Of a stretch of 64,000 nucleotides of DNA, positions 25,383-34,702 are shown in pieces. A model generated the notes under the pieces. The model saw nothing but the letters and a program-made list of their open reading frames with translations. It had not been told where the DNA came from and searched no databases. The stretch's first letter is position 1; every line of letters starts with the position of its first letter. Origin of the DNA: Melaminivora suipulveris. GTDB lineage: Bacteria > Pseudomonadota > Gammaproteobacteria > Burkholderiales > Burkholderiaceae_C. The position numbers and the translations under genes were made by a program. The stretch is from assembly GCF_003008575.1 (NCBI RefSeq), contig NZ_CP027667.1:1740501-1804500 (forward strand), read 5' to 3'.

Positions 25383-26660
25383 ATGCCCTCTGACCCTTCG
25401 GCCGCCCCACAAGGCACGGCGCAGCCGCCGCGCTTTTTGCTGGCGATGCTGCTCAGCCTGCTGTCGGCCTTTGCCCTGAGCCAGGCGTTCCGCACCGTCA
25501 CCGCCATGCTGGCACCCAGCCTGCAGGCCGACTTCGGCCTGTCCGGGCAGGAGCTGGGGGCGTTCGCCGGGCTGTTCGGCCTGTCGTTCGGCGTGGCGCA
25601 GCTCTTGATGGGCATCGGCCTGGACGTCTACGGCCTGCGCCGCACGGTGCTGGCGGCGTTCGCGCTGGCGGTGCTGGGCAGCGTGCTGTCGGCGCTGGCG
25701 CCCAGCTATGGCTGGCTGATGGCCGGGCAGCTGCTGATCGGCATGGGCTGCTCGCCGGTGTTCATCGCCTCGACGGTGTTCATCGCGCGGCACTTCCCGG
25801 CCGATCGCTTCGCGCAGTTTTCCGGCCTGGGCATGAGTGTGGGCGGGCTGGGGTTGATCTTCACCGGCACGCCGCTGGCCTGGGTGGTGCAGCACTGGGG
25901 CTGGCGCATCGGTTTCTGGGTGCTGGCCGCCCTGTCGCTGCTGTCGTGGCTGTTGATCTGGCGCACCGTGCATGAGCCGCCGTTGCCGGCAGGCGCCAGC
26001 GCCGCTCCGCGCGAGGGCTGGGGTCAGTCGTTTCTGCGCCTGGGCGCCCTGCTGAAGCTGCCGCACACCTGGGGCATCCTGGCCCTGGGCATGTCGGGCT
26101 ACGCGGCCTTTCTGTCGCTGCGCGGGCTGTGGCTGGGGCCGTTTTTGATCGGGCGCTACGGTTTTTCGCTGGTCGAGAGCGGCAACGTGGCGCTGGTGCT
26201 GTCGTTGATCGCCTTGGTCGTGCCGGCGGTCTCCGGCCGGCTGGATCCGGGCGTGGGGCGCCGGCGCGCCTGGGTGTCCGGCCTGTCGCTGACCATGGCC
26301 GCTCTGTTCGCGCTGCTGGCCTTCCTGCACGGGCACTTGGCGGCCGTGGCCGTCATCGTGCTGATGGGCCTGCTGTCGGGCTACAGCGTGCTGCAATACA
26401 CCGACGTGCGCGCGTCCTACCCGAACGAAGTCACCGGGCGCGCGCTGTCGCTGTTCACGGCCGCCATGTTCCTGGGCGTGGCGCTGATGCAGTGGTTCAC
26501 CGGCGTGGTCGCGGCGTGGGCCACGGGCCTGGGCTGGGAGCCCTACCGCGCCGTGCTGCTGGCGATCGCGGCGTGGCTGGGCACGGCATCGCTGGCGTTC
26601 AGGTTTTTGCCGGCGTCACCGCTGCTGAGCGAGTCTGCGGCAAAGGCACGCGCGTCCTGA
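25383..26660 (+). CDS. MFS transporter
   Basis: A 425-residue protein with about 12 hydrophobic segments. The loop GIGLDVYGLRRTV between segments 2 and 3 matches the major facilitator motif. It lies 117 bp after the lyase gene in the same direction and could import the acid degraded by the preceding operon, for example itaconate or a related dicarboxylate. The substrate cannot be told from the sequence. Confidence 0.87.
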   Translation: MPSDPSAAPQGTAQPPRFLLAMLLSLLSAFALSQAFRTVTAMLAPSLQADFGLSGQELGAFAGLFGLSFGVAQLLMGIGLDVYGLRRTVLAAFALAVLGSVLSALAPSYGWLMAGQLLIGMGCSPVFIASTVFIARHFPADRFAQFSGLGMSVGGLGLIFTGTPLAWVVQHWGWRIGFWVLAALSLLSWLLIWRTVHEPPLPAGASAAPREGWGQSFLRLGALLKLPHTWGILALGMSGYAAFLSLRGLWLGPFLIGRYGFSLVESGNVALVLSLIALVVPAVSGRLDPGVGRRRAWVSGLSLTMAALFALLAFLHGHLAAVAVIVLMGLLSGYSVLQYTDVRASYPNEVTGRALSLFTAAMFLGVALMQWFTGVVAAWATGLGWEPYRAVLLAIAAWLGTASLAFRFLPASPLLSESAAKARAS

Positions 26661-26687
26661 GGCGCGTGGACGCGCGCCGGGTTTTCT

Positions 26688-27806
26688 TCAGCTCTGGCGT
26701 GCACGCCACACCGCCGCACCGCCGCCCGCATCCAGCTGCTCGCGCACCTGCTGCGTATGCGCCCCCGGCTCGCATGCCGGGCCGATGGGATAGGCCGCGC
26801 CGTCGAAGCGCGGCGCAGGCGCGGCCTGCAGGGTGCCGCCCTGCTCGACATAGGTGCCGCGTGCGCGCAGGTGCGGGTGCTGCGCGGCCTCGACCGGGCT
26901 CAGCACGGCGCCGAAGCAGGCATCGGTGGGCTCCAGCAGCGCCTGCCAGTGTGCGCGCGGCTGGCTCAGGAACAGCGCGGCCAGGCGGGCGCGGCGTCCC
27001 GGCCACGCGGATTTGTCCCATTGATGGCCGACGAACTCGGCGTCATCCGCAAGTCCCAGTGTCTGCACCAGCAGTGCGTAGAACTGCGGCTCCAGCGCAC
27101 CCACGGTGATGTGCTGGCCATCGGCGCAGACGTAGGTGTCGTAGAACGGCGAGCTGTCGTAGGTGCTGGCGCCGCGCTCGTCGGCGACCATGCCGGCGGC
27201 GCGCGCGCTGAGCATCAGGTTCAGCATGTGCGCCGCGCCATCGACGATGGCCGCGTCGACCACCGTGCCGCGGCCCGTGGCGCGCGCCTGCACGATGCCG
27301 GACAGGATGCCGGTCATCAGGTACAGCGCACCGCCGCCGATGTCGCCCAGCACGGCAAAGGGCGAGACCGGGCGCGCGTCCGCCGGGCTGCAGCCCCACA
27401 GCGCGCCGCTCACGGCCGCGTAGTTGGTGTCGTGCCCTGCGCGCGGCGCCAGCGGTCCGTCCTGGCCCCAGCCGGTCATGCGGCCGTAGACCAGGCGCGG
27501 GTTGGCGGCCAGGCATTCATCCGGCCCCAGGCCCAGGCGCTCCATGACGCCGGGGCGCATGCCCTCGATCAGCACGTCGGCGCCGGCCACCAGTTGCAGC
27601 ACCATGTCCCGGTCGGCTGGGTCCTTCAGATCGACGAAGACCGAGCGCTTGCCGCGATTGAGCAGCGTGGAGGTGATGGCACGGCCCTCGGGGCGGCGCA
27701 CCAGCGAGACCACGTCGGCGCCCAGGTCGGCCAGGTGCATGGCGCAAAAAGGCCCTGGGCCCAGGCCACCGATTTCCAGCACGCGTACGCTGTCCAGCAC
27801 TTTCAT
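26688..27806 (-). CDS. Alpha-methylacyl-CoA racemase (CaiB/BaiF family)
   Basis: A 372-residue protein of the CaiB fold that resembles alpha-methylacyl-CoA racemase more than a transferase. AGHDTNYAAVSGAL holds the racemase His (H125) and AVLGDIGGGALYL the Asp (D155), matching the His/Asp pair of the mycobacterial enzyme. SSPFYDTYVCADG and GALEPQFYALL are also racemase-like. It converts (R)-2-methylacyl-CoA to the (S) form needed by acyl-CoA dehydrogenases. The ATG at 27806 follows GGAGAAG; the longer start at 27950 lacks support. Confidence 0.9.
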   Translation of the reverse strand: MKVLDSVRVLEIGGLGPGPFCAMHLADLGADVVSLVRRPEGRAITSTLLNRGKRSVFVDLKDPADRDMVLQLVAGADVLIEGMRPGVMERLGLGPDECLAANPRLVYGRMTGWGQDGPLAPRAGHDTNYAAVSGALWGCSPADARPVSPFAVLGDIGGGALYLMTGILSGIVQARATGRGTVVDAAIVDGAAHMLNLMLSARAAGMVADERGASTYDSSPFYDTYVCADGQHITVGALEPQFYALLVQTLGLADDAEFVGHQWDKSAWPGRRARLAALFLSQPRAHWQALLEPTDACFGAVLSPVEAAQHPHLRARGTYVEQGGTLQAAPAPRFDGAAYPIGPACEPGAHTQQVREQLDAGGGAAVWRARQS

Positions 27807-27992
27807 GGGTTCTTCTCCAAGGGTTCGCAAAGATGGGTTTGAGGGCGTCACGCGCGCCGCTTCCTGCAGGCTGCTCCACCGGATTTTGCCGGTGGCCGAC
27901 TTGGGCCCGGGCGCCGCGAACTTGACCTCGCGCGGCCAGTGCGGCGGCAATGAGGCGGACGGGACGGTGCATTCATGGCGTTTCGCTCTCGT

Positions 27993-29552
27993 TCAGCCCA
28001 CCTGGCGCTGCTGCTGGCCCCAGAAGCGCGCCCGCAGGCTTTTCTTGTCGATCTTGCCCAGCGGGGTCACGGGCAGCTCGGCCTCCAGCCAGACCTGCTT
28101 GGGCGCATGCAGCGCGCCCTTGCGCTCGCGCACGAAGTCGGCAAGCTCCTGCTCGGACGCCTGCGCGCCGGGCTTGAGCTGGACGATGGCCGCTACCGCC
28201 TCGCCCCAGCGCGCATCGGGCACGGCGATGACGGCCGATTGCGCCACGGCCGGGTGCAGCGCCAGGCAGGCCTCGACCTCGCTGGAGTAGACGTTGAAGC
28301 CGCCGGTGATGACCATGTCCTTGGCGCGGTCCACCAGGTACAGGTAGCCGTGCGCATCGCAGCGCGCCATGTCGCCCGTGTGCAGCCAGTCGCCGGCGAA
28401 GGCCTCGGCCGTGGCATCGGGCCGGTTCAGGTAGCCCTCCATGACCAGCGGTCCGCGCACGCACAGCTCGCCGACCTCGCCCGGCGCCACTTCGCGCCCC
28501 TCGCGGTCCAGCAGCGCCACCTGGTTGCCCAACAGCGGCCGCCCGCAGGATTGCAGGCGCTCAAGGTTCGCCAGGTCGTGCGCGTCACGGCGCAGGTAGG
28601 CGATGGTCATGGGCGCCTCGGCCTGGCCGTAGAGCTGGCCGAAGATGGGGCCGAAGCGCTCAATTGCCTCGGCCAGCCGCGCCGGCGCGATGGGCGAGGC
28701 GCCGTACAGCACGTACTGCAGACTGGAGCGGTCCCAGTCCGCCAGGCCCGCGTGGTCCAGCAGGCCGTAGATCTGCGTCGGCACCAGAAAGGTCGCGGTG
28801 ATGCGCTGCTGCTGCACGGCGCGCAAAAAGGCTTCGGGCGAGTATTTGTCCAGCAGTACCAGCGTGCCGCCGCGCAACAGCGTGGGCAGCACCATGGCGC
28901 CGCCGGCGTGCGAGATCGGCGTGGCGATCAGAAAGCGCAGCTCGTCCGGCCACTCCCAGCCGGCCAGCTGCTGAAGCAGCATGGTCAGCGTGGTGCGGTG
29001 GCGGTGCACCACGCCCTTGGAGCGGCCGGTGGTGCCGCCGGTGTAGGTGATGCGGTAGATGTCTTCGGGCTGCGCGGCGATGGGCAGCTCGGCACCATCG
29101 AAGGCGCTGCTGGCGGCGATCACGTCCTCGCCCAGCGGCGACGGCCCCAGGCTCAGCACGTGACGCACCAGGCCGCGCGCTTTCAATGCTGCGCCGCGCT
29201 CGGCATGCTGCGCACCGACGACCAGGGCGGCGATGCCCGCGTCCTGCAGCACGAAGGCCTGGTCCTCCTCGGCGCCCAGCGGGTGCAGCGCCGTCTGGCG
29301 CAGGCCCAGCCAGGCGCAGGCGATGATGACCACCAGCGCTTCGGGCTGGTTGCCGGTCAGCACCGCCAGGCCCTGCTGGCGCTCCAGGCCCAGCGATTGC
29401 AGATAGCGCGCCATGCGCTGCACGCGCTGGTGCAGCTCGGCGTAGGTCCAGGTGCCGCCATCTGGCAGCACCAGCGCCACCCGCTCGGGAAAGGACTGGA
29501 ACGCCGAGCGGAAGGCCTCGGTCGCCGTGGCGCCGGTGTGCAGCGGGCTCAT
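27993..29552 (-). CDS. AMP-dependent acyl-CoA synthetase/ligase
   Basis: A 519-residue adenylate-forming ligase. YTGGTTGRSKGVVHRH is the P-loop, followed by YGQAEAPM, LHTGDMARCD, DRAKDMVITGGFNVYS and the C-terminal catalytic Lys in TPLGKIDKKSL. It probably activates a fatty or branched carboxylic acid entering the surrounding beta-oxidation genes. It lies 15 bp downstream of the SCP2 thiolase gene, in the same operon. The 186 bp between its end and the racemase start hold no recognisable feature. Confidence 0.9.
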   Translation of the reverse strand: MSPLHTGATATEAFRSAFQSFPERVALVLPDGGTWTYAELHQRVQRMARYLQSLGLERQQGLAVLTGNQPEALVVIIACAWLGLRQTALHPLGAEEDQAFVLQDAGIAALVVGAQHAERGAALKARGLVRHVLSLGPSPLGEDVIAASSAFDGAELPIAAQPEDIYRITYTGGTTGRSKGVVHRHRTTLTMLLQQLAGWEWPDELRFLIATPISHAGGAMVLPTLLRGGTLVLLDKYSPEAFLRAVQQQRITATFLVPTQIYGLLDHAGLADWDRSSLQYVLYGASPIAPARLAEAIERFGPIFGQLYGQAEAPMTIAYLRRDAHDLANLERLQSCGRPLLGNQVALLDREGREVAPGEVGELCVRGPLVMEGYLNRPDATAEAFAGDWLHTGDMARCDAHGYLYLVDRAKDMVITGGFNVYSSEVEACLALHPAVAQSAVIAVPDARWGEAVAAIVQLKPGAQASEQELADFVRERKGALHAPKQVWLEAELPVTPLGKIDKKSLRARFWGQQQRQVG

Positions 29553-29567
29553 GGCGGCGTCCTTGGC

Positions 29568-30761
29568 TCAGTTGCGCTGGTACAGCGTGACCACGCAGGC
29601 GCCGCCCAGGCCCAGGTTGTGCTGTAGCGCCAGCCGCGCGCCCTCGACCTGGCGGTCCTCGGCCTGGCCGCGCAGCTGCCAGGTCAGCTCGGCGCATTGC
29701 GCCAGGCCCGTGGCGCCCAGCGGGTGGCCCTTGGACAACAGGCCGCCGGAGGGGTTGGTGACCACGCGCCCGCCGTAGGTGTTGTCGCCGTCGAGGATGA
29801 ATTTCTCGGCCGTGCCTTCGGGGGTCAGGCCCAGGGCCTCGTAGGTCAGCAGTTCGTTGGCGGTGAAGCAGTCGTGCAGCTCGACCACGTTCACGTCCTC
29901 GGGGCCCACGCCGGCGGCCTCGTAGACCTGGCGTGCTGCCGCCGCGCTCATGTCATAGCCGACCACCTTGAGCATGTCGCCGCCTTCAAAGGTGCTGGGG
30001 CTGTCGGTGGTCATGGCCTGCGCGGCGATGGTCACGCGCTGGTCCAGGCCGTGCCTTTTGGCGAAGTCCGCCGAGCACAGCACGGCCGCCGCGGCGCCGC
30101 AGGTCGGGGGGCAGCACTGGTAGCGCGTGAGCGGGCCATACACCTGCGCCGAGGCCATGACCTCGTCCAGCGTCAGCGTCTGGCGGAAGACGGCCAGCGG
30201 ATTGCGCGCCGCGTGCTGGCGCGCCCTGACCGAAATGCGGCCGAAGGTGTCGGGCCGGATGCCGTGCTCGCGCAGATAGTCCTGCCCGGCGCCGCCGAAG
30301 AGCTGCGCGGCGCGCGGCGCGGCCTGGTCGTAGCCCTGGCGCTCGGTCATGGAATCGATGAAGCGCGCCAGGGGCGAGGGCCGGTCGTCCCAGGCGCCCT
30401 TGAGCGCGCCGGGCTGCATCTGCTCGAAGCCCAGCGCGATGGCGCACTCGACCATGCCCGATTCCACCGCCTGGCGCGCCAGGAACAGCGCGCTGGAGCC
30501 GGTGGAGCAGTTGTTGTTGACGTTGAACACCGGAATGCCGGTCAGCCCCACGCCATACAGCGCCGCCTGCCCCGCCGTGGAGTCGCCGTAGACATAGCCT
30601 ACATAGGCCTGCTGCACGTCGGCGTAATCCACGCCAGCGTCCTGCAGCGCCAGCCGCGCGGCGCGCGCGCCCATGACCGTGTACGGGTCGCTGGCGCCGG
30701 GCTTGGTGAAGGGGATCATGCCCACGCCGACGACGTGGACGGGTCTTTGCATGCGGCTCAT
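29568..30761 (-). CDS. SCP2-type thiolase (lipid-transfer thiolase)
   Basis: A 397-residue thiolase of the SCP-x type. Unlike the Cys-less homologue at 2847-4061, it has the nucleophile Cys85 in VNNNCSTGSS, and GHPLGATGLAQ with the active-site His near the C-terminus. SCP2 thiolases accept 2-methyl-branched 3-ketoacyl-CoAs, which fits the neighbouring racemase. AGGAG lies before the ATG at 30761; the long in-frame extension to 31325 is antisense-like sequence overlapping the SDR gene and is rejected. Confidence 0.9.
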   Translation of the reverse strand: MSRMQRPVHVVGVGMIPFTKPGASDPYTVMGARAARLALQDAGVDYADVQQAYVGYVYGDSTAGQAALYGVGLTGIPVFNVNNNCSTGSSALFLARQAVESGMVECAIALGFEQMQPGALKGAWDDRPSPLARFIDSMTERQGYDQAAPRAAQLFGGAGQDYLREHGIRPDTFGRISVRARQHAARNPLAVFRQTLTLDEVMASAQVYGPLTRYQCCPPTCGAAAAVLCSADFAKRHGLDQRVTIAAQAMTTDSPSTFEGGDMLKVVGYDMSAAAARQVYEAAGVGPEDVNVVELHDCFTANELLTYEALGLTPEGTAEKFILDGDNTYGGRVVTNPSGGLLSKGHPLGATGLAQCAELTWQLRGQAEDRQVEGARLALQHNLGLGGACVVTLYQRN

Positions 30762-30811
30762 GGACAGGGCTCCTGGTGCGATCGAAAAATGACGCGGTGC
30801 TTGGGCGCGCT

Positions 30812-31579
30812 TCAGCGCGGCTGCATGCGGATGGCGCCGTCCAGACGGATGGTTTCGCCGTTGAGCATGGGGTTTTCCAGGATGTGCAGCGCCGTCATGG
30901 CGAACTCGTGCGGCTGGCCCAGGCGCGAGGGGTTGGGCACCGAGGCGCCCAGCGACTGGCGCACGTTCTCGGGCAGGCGCATGAGCAGCGGCGTCTCGAA
31001 CAGGCCCGGGGCGATGGTGCACACGCGGATGAACTTGGTGGCCAGGTCGCGCGCGGCGACGATGGTCATGCCGATCACCCCTGCCTTGGACGAGGCGTAG
31101 GGGATCTGCCCGATCTGCCCTTCGTAGCCCGCCACCGAGGCGGTGAGCACGCAGGCGCCACGCTCGCCATCGATGGGCTCGTTGTCCGCCATGGCCACCG
31201 CCGCCAGGCGCAGCGCGTTGAACGAGCCGATCAGGTTGACGCGGATGATGTGGGTGTATTTGTCCAGCGAGCCGGCGCTGCCGTCCTTTTCGATCAGGCG
31301 CAGCGGCCCGCCGATGCCGGCGCAATGCACCAGGGCGCGCAGGTTGCCCAGCTCCCTGGCCACGTTCACCGCCTGCTGCATCTGCTGCTCGTCGGCGACG
31401 TCGGCCTTCACGTAGCGCAGCTGGCCGGCGTATTTCCTTTCCATGGCCGCGCCGCGCTCGTCGTTCAGATCGACGGCGACGACTTGCAGGCCGCGCTCGA
31501 GCAGCTGCTCGGCGCAGGCCTCGCCCAGGCCCGAGACACCGCCGGTGACGATGGCGGTCATTCCTTGTTGCAGTTTCAT
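30812..31579 (-). CDS. 3-hydroxyacyl-CoA dehydrogenase, HSD10-like SDR
   Basis: A 255-residue SDR with GGVSGLG for cofactor binding, HCAG in place of NNAG, and the catalytic Ser148, Tyr161 and Lys165 (TASVAGYEGQIGQIPYASSK). TASVAGYEGQIGQ and the following ARDLATKFIRVCTIAPGLF closely resemble type 10 17-beta-HSD/2-methyl-3-hydroxybutyryl-CoA dehydrogenase, which oxidises (S)-3-hydroxyacyl-CoAs including 2-methyl-branched ones. It fits between racemase and thiolase in branched acyl-CoA oxidation. Confidence 0.92.
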   Translation of the reverse strand: MKLQQGMTAIVTGGVSGLGEACAEQLLERGLQVVAVDLNDERGAAMERKYAGQLRYVKADVADEQQMQQAVNVARELGNLRALVHCAGIGGPLRLIEKDGSAGSLDKYTHIIRVNLIGSFNALRLAAVAMADNEPIDGERGACVLTASVAGYEGQIGQIPYASSKAGVIGMTIVAARDLATKFIRVCTIAPGLFETPLLMRLPENVRQSLGASVPNPSRLGQPHEFAMTALHILENPMLNGETIRLDGAIRMQPR

Positions 31580-31593
31580 GGTTTTTTGAGTCT

Positions 31594-31647
31594 TTTTGGC
31601 CGTCAGTCGGTGTGAATCAACGGCCTGCAGATATCTTTTTGATAGTC
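31594..31647 (-). repeat. Dispersed intergenic repeat, copy 5
   Basis: In minus orientation it reads CTATCAAAAAGATATCTGC, then GTTGATTCACACCGACTG. It spans the gap between the thiolase stop (31646) and the SDR start (31579) and just reaches the thiolase stop codon. Confidence 0.75.
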
Positions 31648-32824
31648 ACAGGCGCTCGATGATGGTGGCGTTGGCCATGCCGCCGGCCTCGCACATGGAT
31701 TGCAGGCCATAGCGCTGGCCGCTGTCTTCCATGGCGTGCAGCATGGTGGTCATCAAGCGGATGCCCGAGGCGCCCAGCGGGTGGCCCAGGGCGATGGCGC
31801 CGCCGCGCGGGTTCAGGCGCGCATCGTCGGCGCCGAGTTCCTTTTGCCAGGCCAGCGGCACGGTGGCAAAGGCCTCGTTGATTTCGTAGTGCTGGATGTC
31901 CGAGAGCTTCATCTTCGCCTTGGCCAGCACGCGCTGCGTGGCCGGGATGGGCGCGGTGAGCATCAGGAGCGGGTCGTCGCCCACCACGTCGAAGGCGACG
32001 AAGCGCGCGCGTGGCGCGAGGCCCAGCTCGCGCGCCTTTTGCTCGCTCATGATCAGCATGGCGCTGGCGCCGTCGGTCATCTGCGAGGCGTTGCCGGCCG
32101 TGGTGTGCCAGCCGATCTGCGGGAAGCGCTCGGACAGGTCGTCGTTTTCAAACGCGGGTTTGAGGGTGGCCAGCTTTTCCACGGTGGTGCCGGCGCGGAT
32201 GGTCTCGTCCTGCGTGACGCGGCCAGTCGGCGTGTCGATGCCGACGATCTCGCGCTGAAAGCACCCGGCGGATTGCGCCTCGTGCGCGCGCTGGTGCGAG
32301 CGCGCGGCGTAGCGGTCGAGCTGCTCGCGGCCCAGCCCCCACTTGGCGGCGATCAGGTCCGACGACACGCCCTGGCCGACCAGGCCGGGGGCGTAGCGCT
32401 CATCGAAGGCCGCGCCGGTGGTGTTCTTGCCCATGCGCGAGCTGCCCATGGGCACGCGGCTCATGGATTCCACGCCGCAGGCGATCACGATGTCCTGCAC
32501 GCCGGCCATGATGGCCTGCGCCGCGAAATGCACCGCCTGCTGGCTGGAGCCGCACTTGCGGTCGATGGTGGTCGAGGGCACGTGCTTTGGCAGCCCGGCC
32601 GCCAGCCAGGCCAGGCGCCCCGGCGTGCCGGCCTGCTCGCCAGCCTGGCTGACGCAGCCGCAGATCACATCGTCGACCAGGGCCGGATCGAGCTTGTTGC
32701 GCGCAACCAGTTGCGCCAGCACCTGCGACAGCAGGTCGACGGGATGCACTTGCGCCAGGGCGCCGTCGGCCCGCGCGCGCGCCATGGGCGAGCGGATGGC
32801 GTCGACGATGACGGGATGGTTCAT
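31646..32824 (-). CDS. Acetyl-CoA C-acyltransferase (thiolase)
   Basis: A 392-residue classical thiolase with nucleophile Cys91 in IDRKCGSSQQ, INEAFATVP, GHPLGASG with its His, and MCEAGGMANA, where the second Cys (normally CIGGG) appears as C in MCEAGG. It cleaves 3-ketoacyl-CoAs. AAGGAG lies 11 bp before the ATG at 32824. It is the first gene of the minus-strand group and divergent from the CoA ligase at 33031, so the roughly 200 bp between them should hold both promoters. Confidence 0.92.
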   Translation of the reverse strand: MNHPVIVDAIRSPMARARADGALAQVHPVDLLSQVLAQLVARNKLDPALVDDVICGCVSQAGEQAGTPGRLAWLAAGLPKHVPSTTIDRKCGSSQQAVHFAAQAIMAGVQDIVIACGVESMSRVPMGSSRMGKNTTGAAFDERYAPGLVGQGVSSDLIAAKWGLGREQLDRYAARSHQRAHEAQSAGCFQREIVGIDTPTGRVTQDETIRAGTTVEKLATLKPAFENDDLSERFPQIGWHTTAGNASQMTDGASAMLIMSEQKARELGLAPRARFVAFDVVGDDPLLMLTAPIPATQRVLAKAKMKLSDIQHYEINEAFATVPLAWQKELGADDARLNPRGGAIALGHPLGASGIRLMTTMLHAMEDSGQRYGLQSMCEAGGMANATIIERL

Positions 32825-33030
32825 GGATCGGTCACTCCTTTGCTGGGGATGAATGATCCGGGCAATCGCTGGCGGGCGCCCTTTGTATGTCTGGAAGGGC
32901 GTATTTACCCCGTGGGATGCGCCGCGGCCCTCTGAAAGAATTTTTGCTCGGGGTGGTCTCGCTGGATGGGGCCGCCGCTGCGGCCTCGGGCGCAGGGCAG
33001 AACGGCAAAACGGCAGACGGACAGACACAG

Positions 33031-34635
33031 ATGCAGCAGGATTTTTTCGGCCGCGCAGCGGCGGCCCCGGATCGCGTGGTGATGCGCATGGCAGGCAGGG
33101 ACGGCGCGGACGGCGCGGCGCACACCGCTGGCGACGTCGCCGCCCAGGCTCTGCGCATGGCGCAGTGGCTGGCGATGCACGGCCTGCGGCCGGGCGAGCG
33201 TTTCGCCGTGCTGCTGGAAAACCGCCTGGAGATCCTGACCCTGGCGCTGGCAGCACGTCAGGCCGGCTTGTACGCCGCCATCCTCAGCACCCACCTGTCG
33301 CCCGCCGAGATGGCCTGGATCGTGCAGGACTGCGGCGCGCGCCTGCTCGTTGCCTCGCACCGCACGCTGGAGCAGGCCAGCCAGGCGCTGCGCAGCAGCG
33401 AAGCCAGCAGCGAGCTGCCCTGCTGGACGGTGGACGAGGCCACGCCGCGTGCGCCCTCGCTGCATGCCGCGCTGAACGCCCTGGCCGCCCTGAACACGCC
33501 GCCCATCGACCTGAGCGACCGCCCGCTGGGGCGCGATCTGCTGTATTCCTCGGGCACCACCGGCCGGCCCAAGGGCGTGCTCAAACCCCTGCAACCGGCC
33601 AGCCTGCGCGGCCAGCTCGATCCGGAGGCGCTGGGCACGCAAAAGCTCATGGGCATGGACGAGGACACGGTGTACCTGTCGCCCGCGCCGCTGTACCACG
33701 CGGCGCCGCTGCGCTACACGCTGCGCGTGCTGGAGCTGGGCGGCCAGGCGGTCGTCATGGACCGCTTCGACGCGCAGCATGCCCTGCAGCTGATCGAGCG
33801 CCACCGCGTCACGCACAGCCAGTGGGTGCCGACCATGTTCAACCGCCTGCTGGCGCTGCCGCCCGAGGTGCGCGCCGCGCATGACCTGTCCAGCCTGCGC
33901 GTGGCCATCCACGCCGCCGCGCCCTGCCCGGTGCCGCTCAAGCAGGCCATGCTGGACTGGTGGGGCGACGTGCTGATCGAGTACTACGCCGGCTCCGAGG
34001 GCTGCGGCACGACCACCATCACCAGCGCCGAATGGCGCCAGCGCCCCGGCTCGGTGGGCCGCGCCAGCAACGGACAGCTGCACATCCTGGACGACGACGG
34101 CCGCGAGCTGCCGCCGGGCGAAATCGGTCAAATCTATTTCTCGGGTGGCGGCACGTTTGAATACCTGAACGACCCCGACAAGACGCGCCAGGCCGTGAAC
34201 GCGCAGGGCTGGTGCACCTACGGCGACCTGGGCCATGTGGATGCTCAGGGCTTCCTGTTCCTGAGCGACCGGCGCGCCGACCTGATCCTGTCGGGCGGCG
34301 TGAACCTGTACCCGCAGGAGATCGAGCTGGCGCTGGCGCGCCACCCGGCGGTGCAGGAGGTCGCCGTGGTCGGCGTGCCCGACGCGGATTTCGGCGAGGT
34401 GCCGCTGGCCGCCGTGGTGCTCGCCGCCGGCCACACGCCGGACCAGGACACGGCGCGCGCCATTGTTGCGCAGGCGGCCGAGGTGCTCTCGCGCATGAAG
34501 CTGCCGCAGCGCATGGTCTTCGTGGATGCGCTGCCGCGCCTGGAGACCGGCAAGCTCTTGCGCCGCCAGCTCAAGGAGCGCTGGCGCGGGCAGGCGCAGG
34601 CTGGTTTCGCCCTGCGCGACCATCGAAAACCATAG
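33031..34635 (+). CDS. AMP-dependent acyl-CoA synthetase/ligase
   Basis: A 534-residue adenylate-forming ligase: YSSGTTGRPKGVLKP (P-loop), YYAGSEGCGTT, CTYGDLGHVDAQG, DRRADLILSGGVNLYPQE and the catalytic Lys in LETGKLLRRQL. The ATG at 33031 (MQQDFFGR) starts where homology to ligases begins; an in-frame ATG at 32887 is possible but adds a low-complexity tail. The last five codons and the stop TAG lie inside a dispersed repeat. An acyl-CoA dehydrogenase follows, so the product is probably oxidised directly. Confidence 0.88.
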   Translation: MQQDFFGRAAAAPDRVVMRMAGRDGADGAAHTAGDVAAQALRMAQWLAMHGLRPGERFAVLLENRLEILTLALAARQAGLYAAILSTHLSPAEMAWIVQDCGARLLVASHRTLEQASQALRSSEASSELPCWTVDEATPRAPSLHAALNALAALNTPPIDLSDRPLGRDLLYSSGTTGRPKGVLKPLQPASLRGQLDPEALGTQKLMGMDEDTVYLSPAPLYHAAPLRYTLRVLELGGQAVVMDRFDAQHALQLIERHRVTHSQWVPTMFNRLLALPPEVRAAHDLSSLRVAIHAAAPCPVPLKQAMLDWWGDVLIEYYAGSEGCGTTTITSAEWRQRPGSVGRASNGQLHILDDDGRELPPGEIGQIYFSGGGTFEYLNDPDKTRQAVNAQGWCTYGDLGHVDAQGFLFLSDRRADLILSGGVNLYPQEIELALARHPAVQEVAVVGVPDADFGEVPLAAVVLAAGHTPDQDTARAIVAQAAEVLSRMKLPQRMVFVDALPRLETGKLLRRQLKERWRGQAQAGFALRDHRKP

Positions 34636-34682
34636 CTGCCTGCGCTTCATCCACGCCGGCTGCAAGCTTTTTTCATTCAAAT
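34621..34682 (+). repeat. Dispersed intergenic repeat, copy 6
   Basis: Contains ATCGAAAACCATAGCTGCC, then GCGCTTCATCCACGCCGGCTG and a T-rich tail. It overlaps the end of the CoA ligase, supplying its stop codon, and runs almost to the ribosome-binding site of the next gene. Confidence 0.78.
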
Positions 34683-34702
34683 ACCAGCAGGAGTACCCCG
34701 TC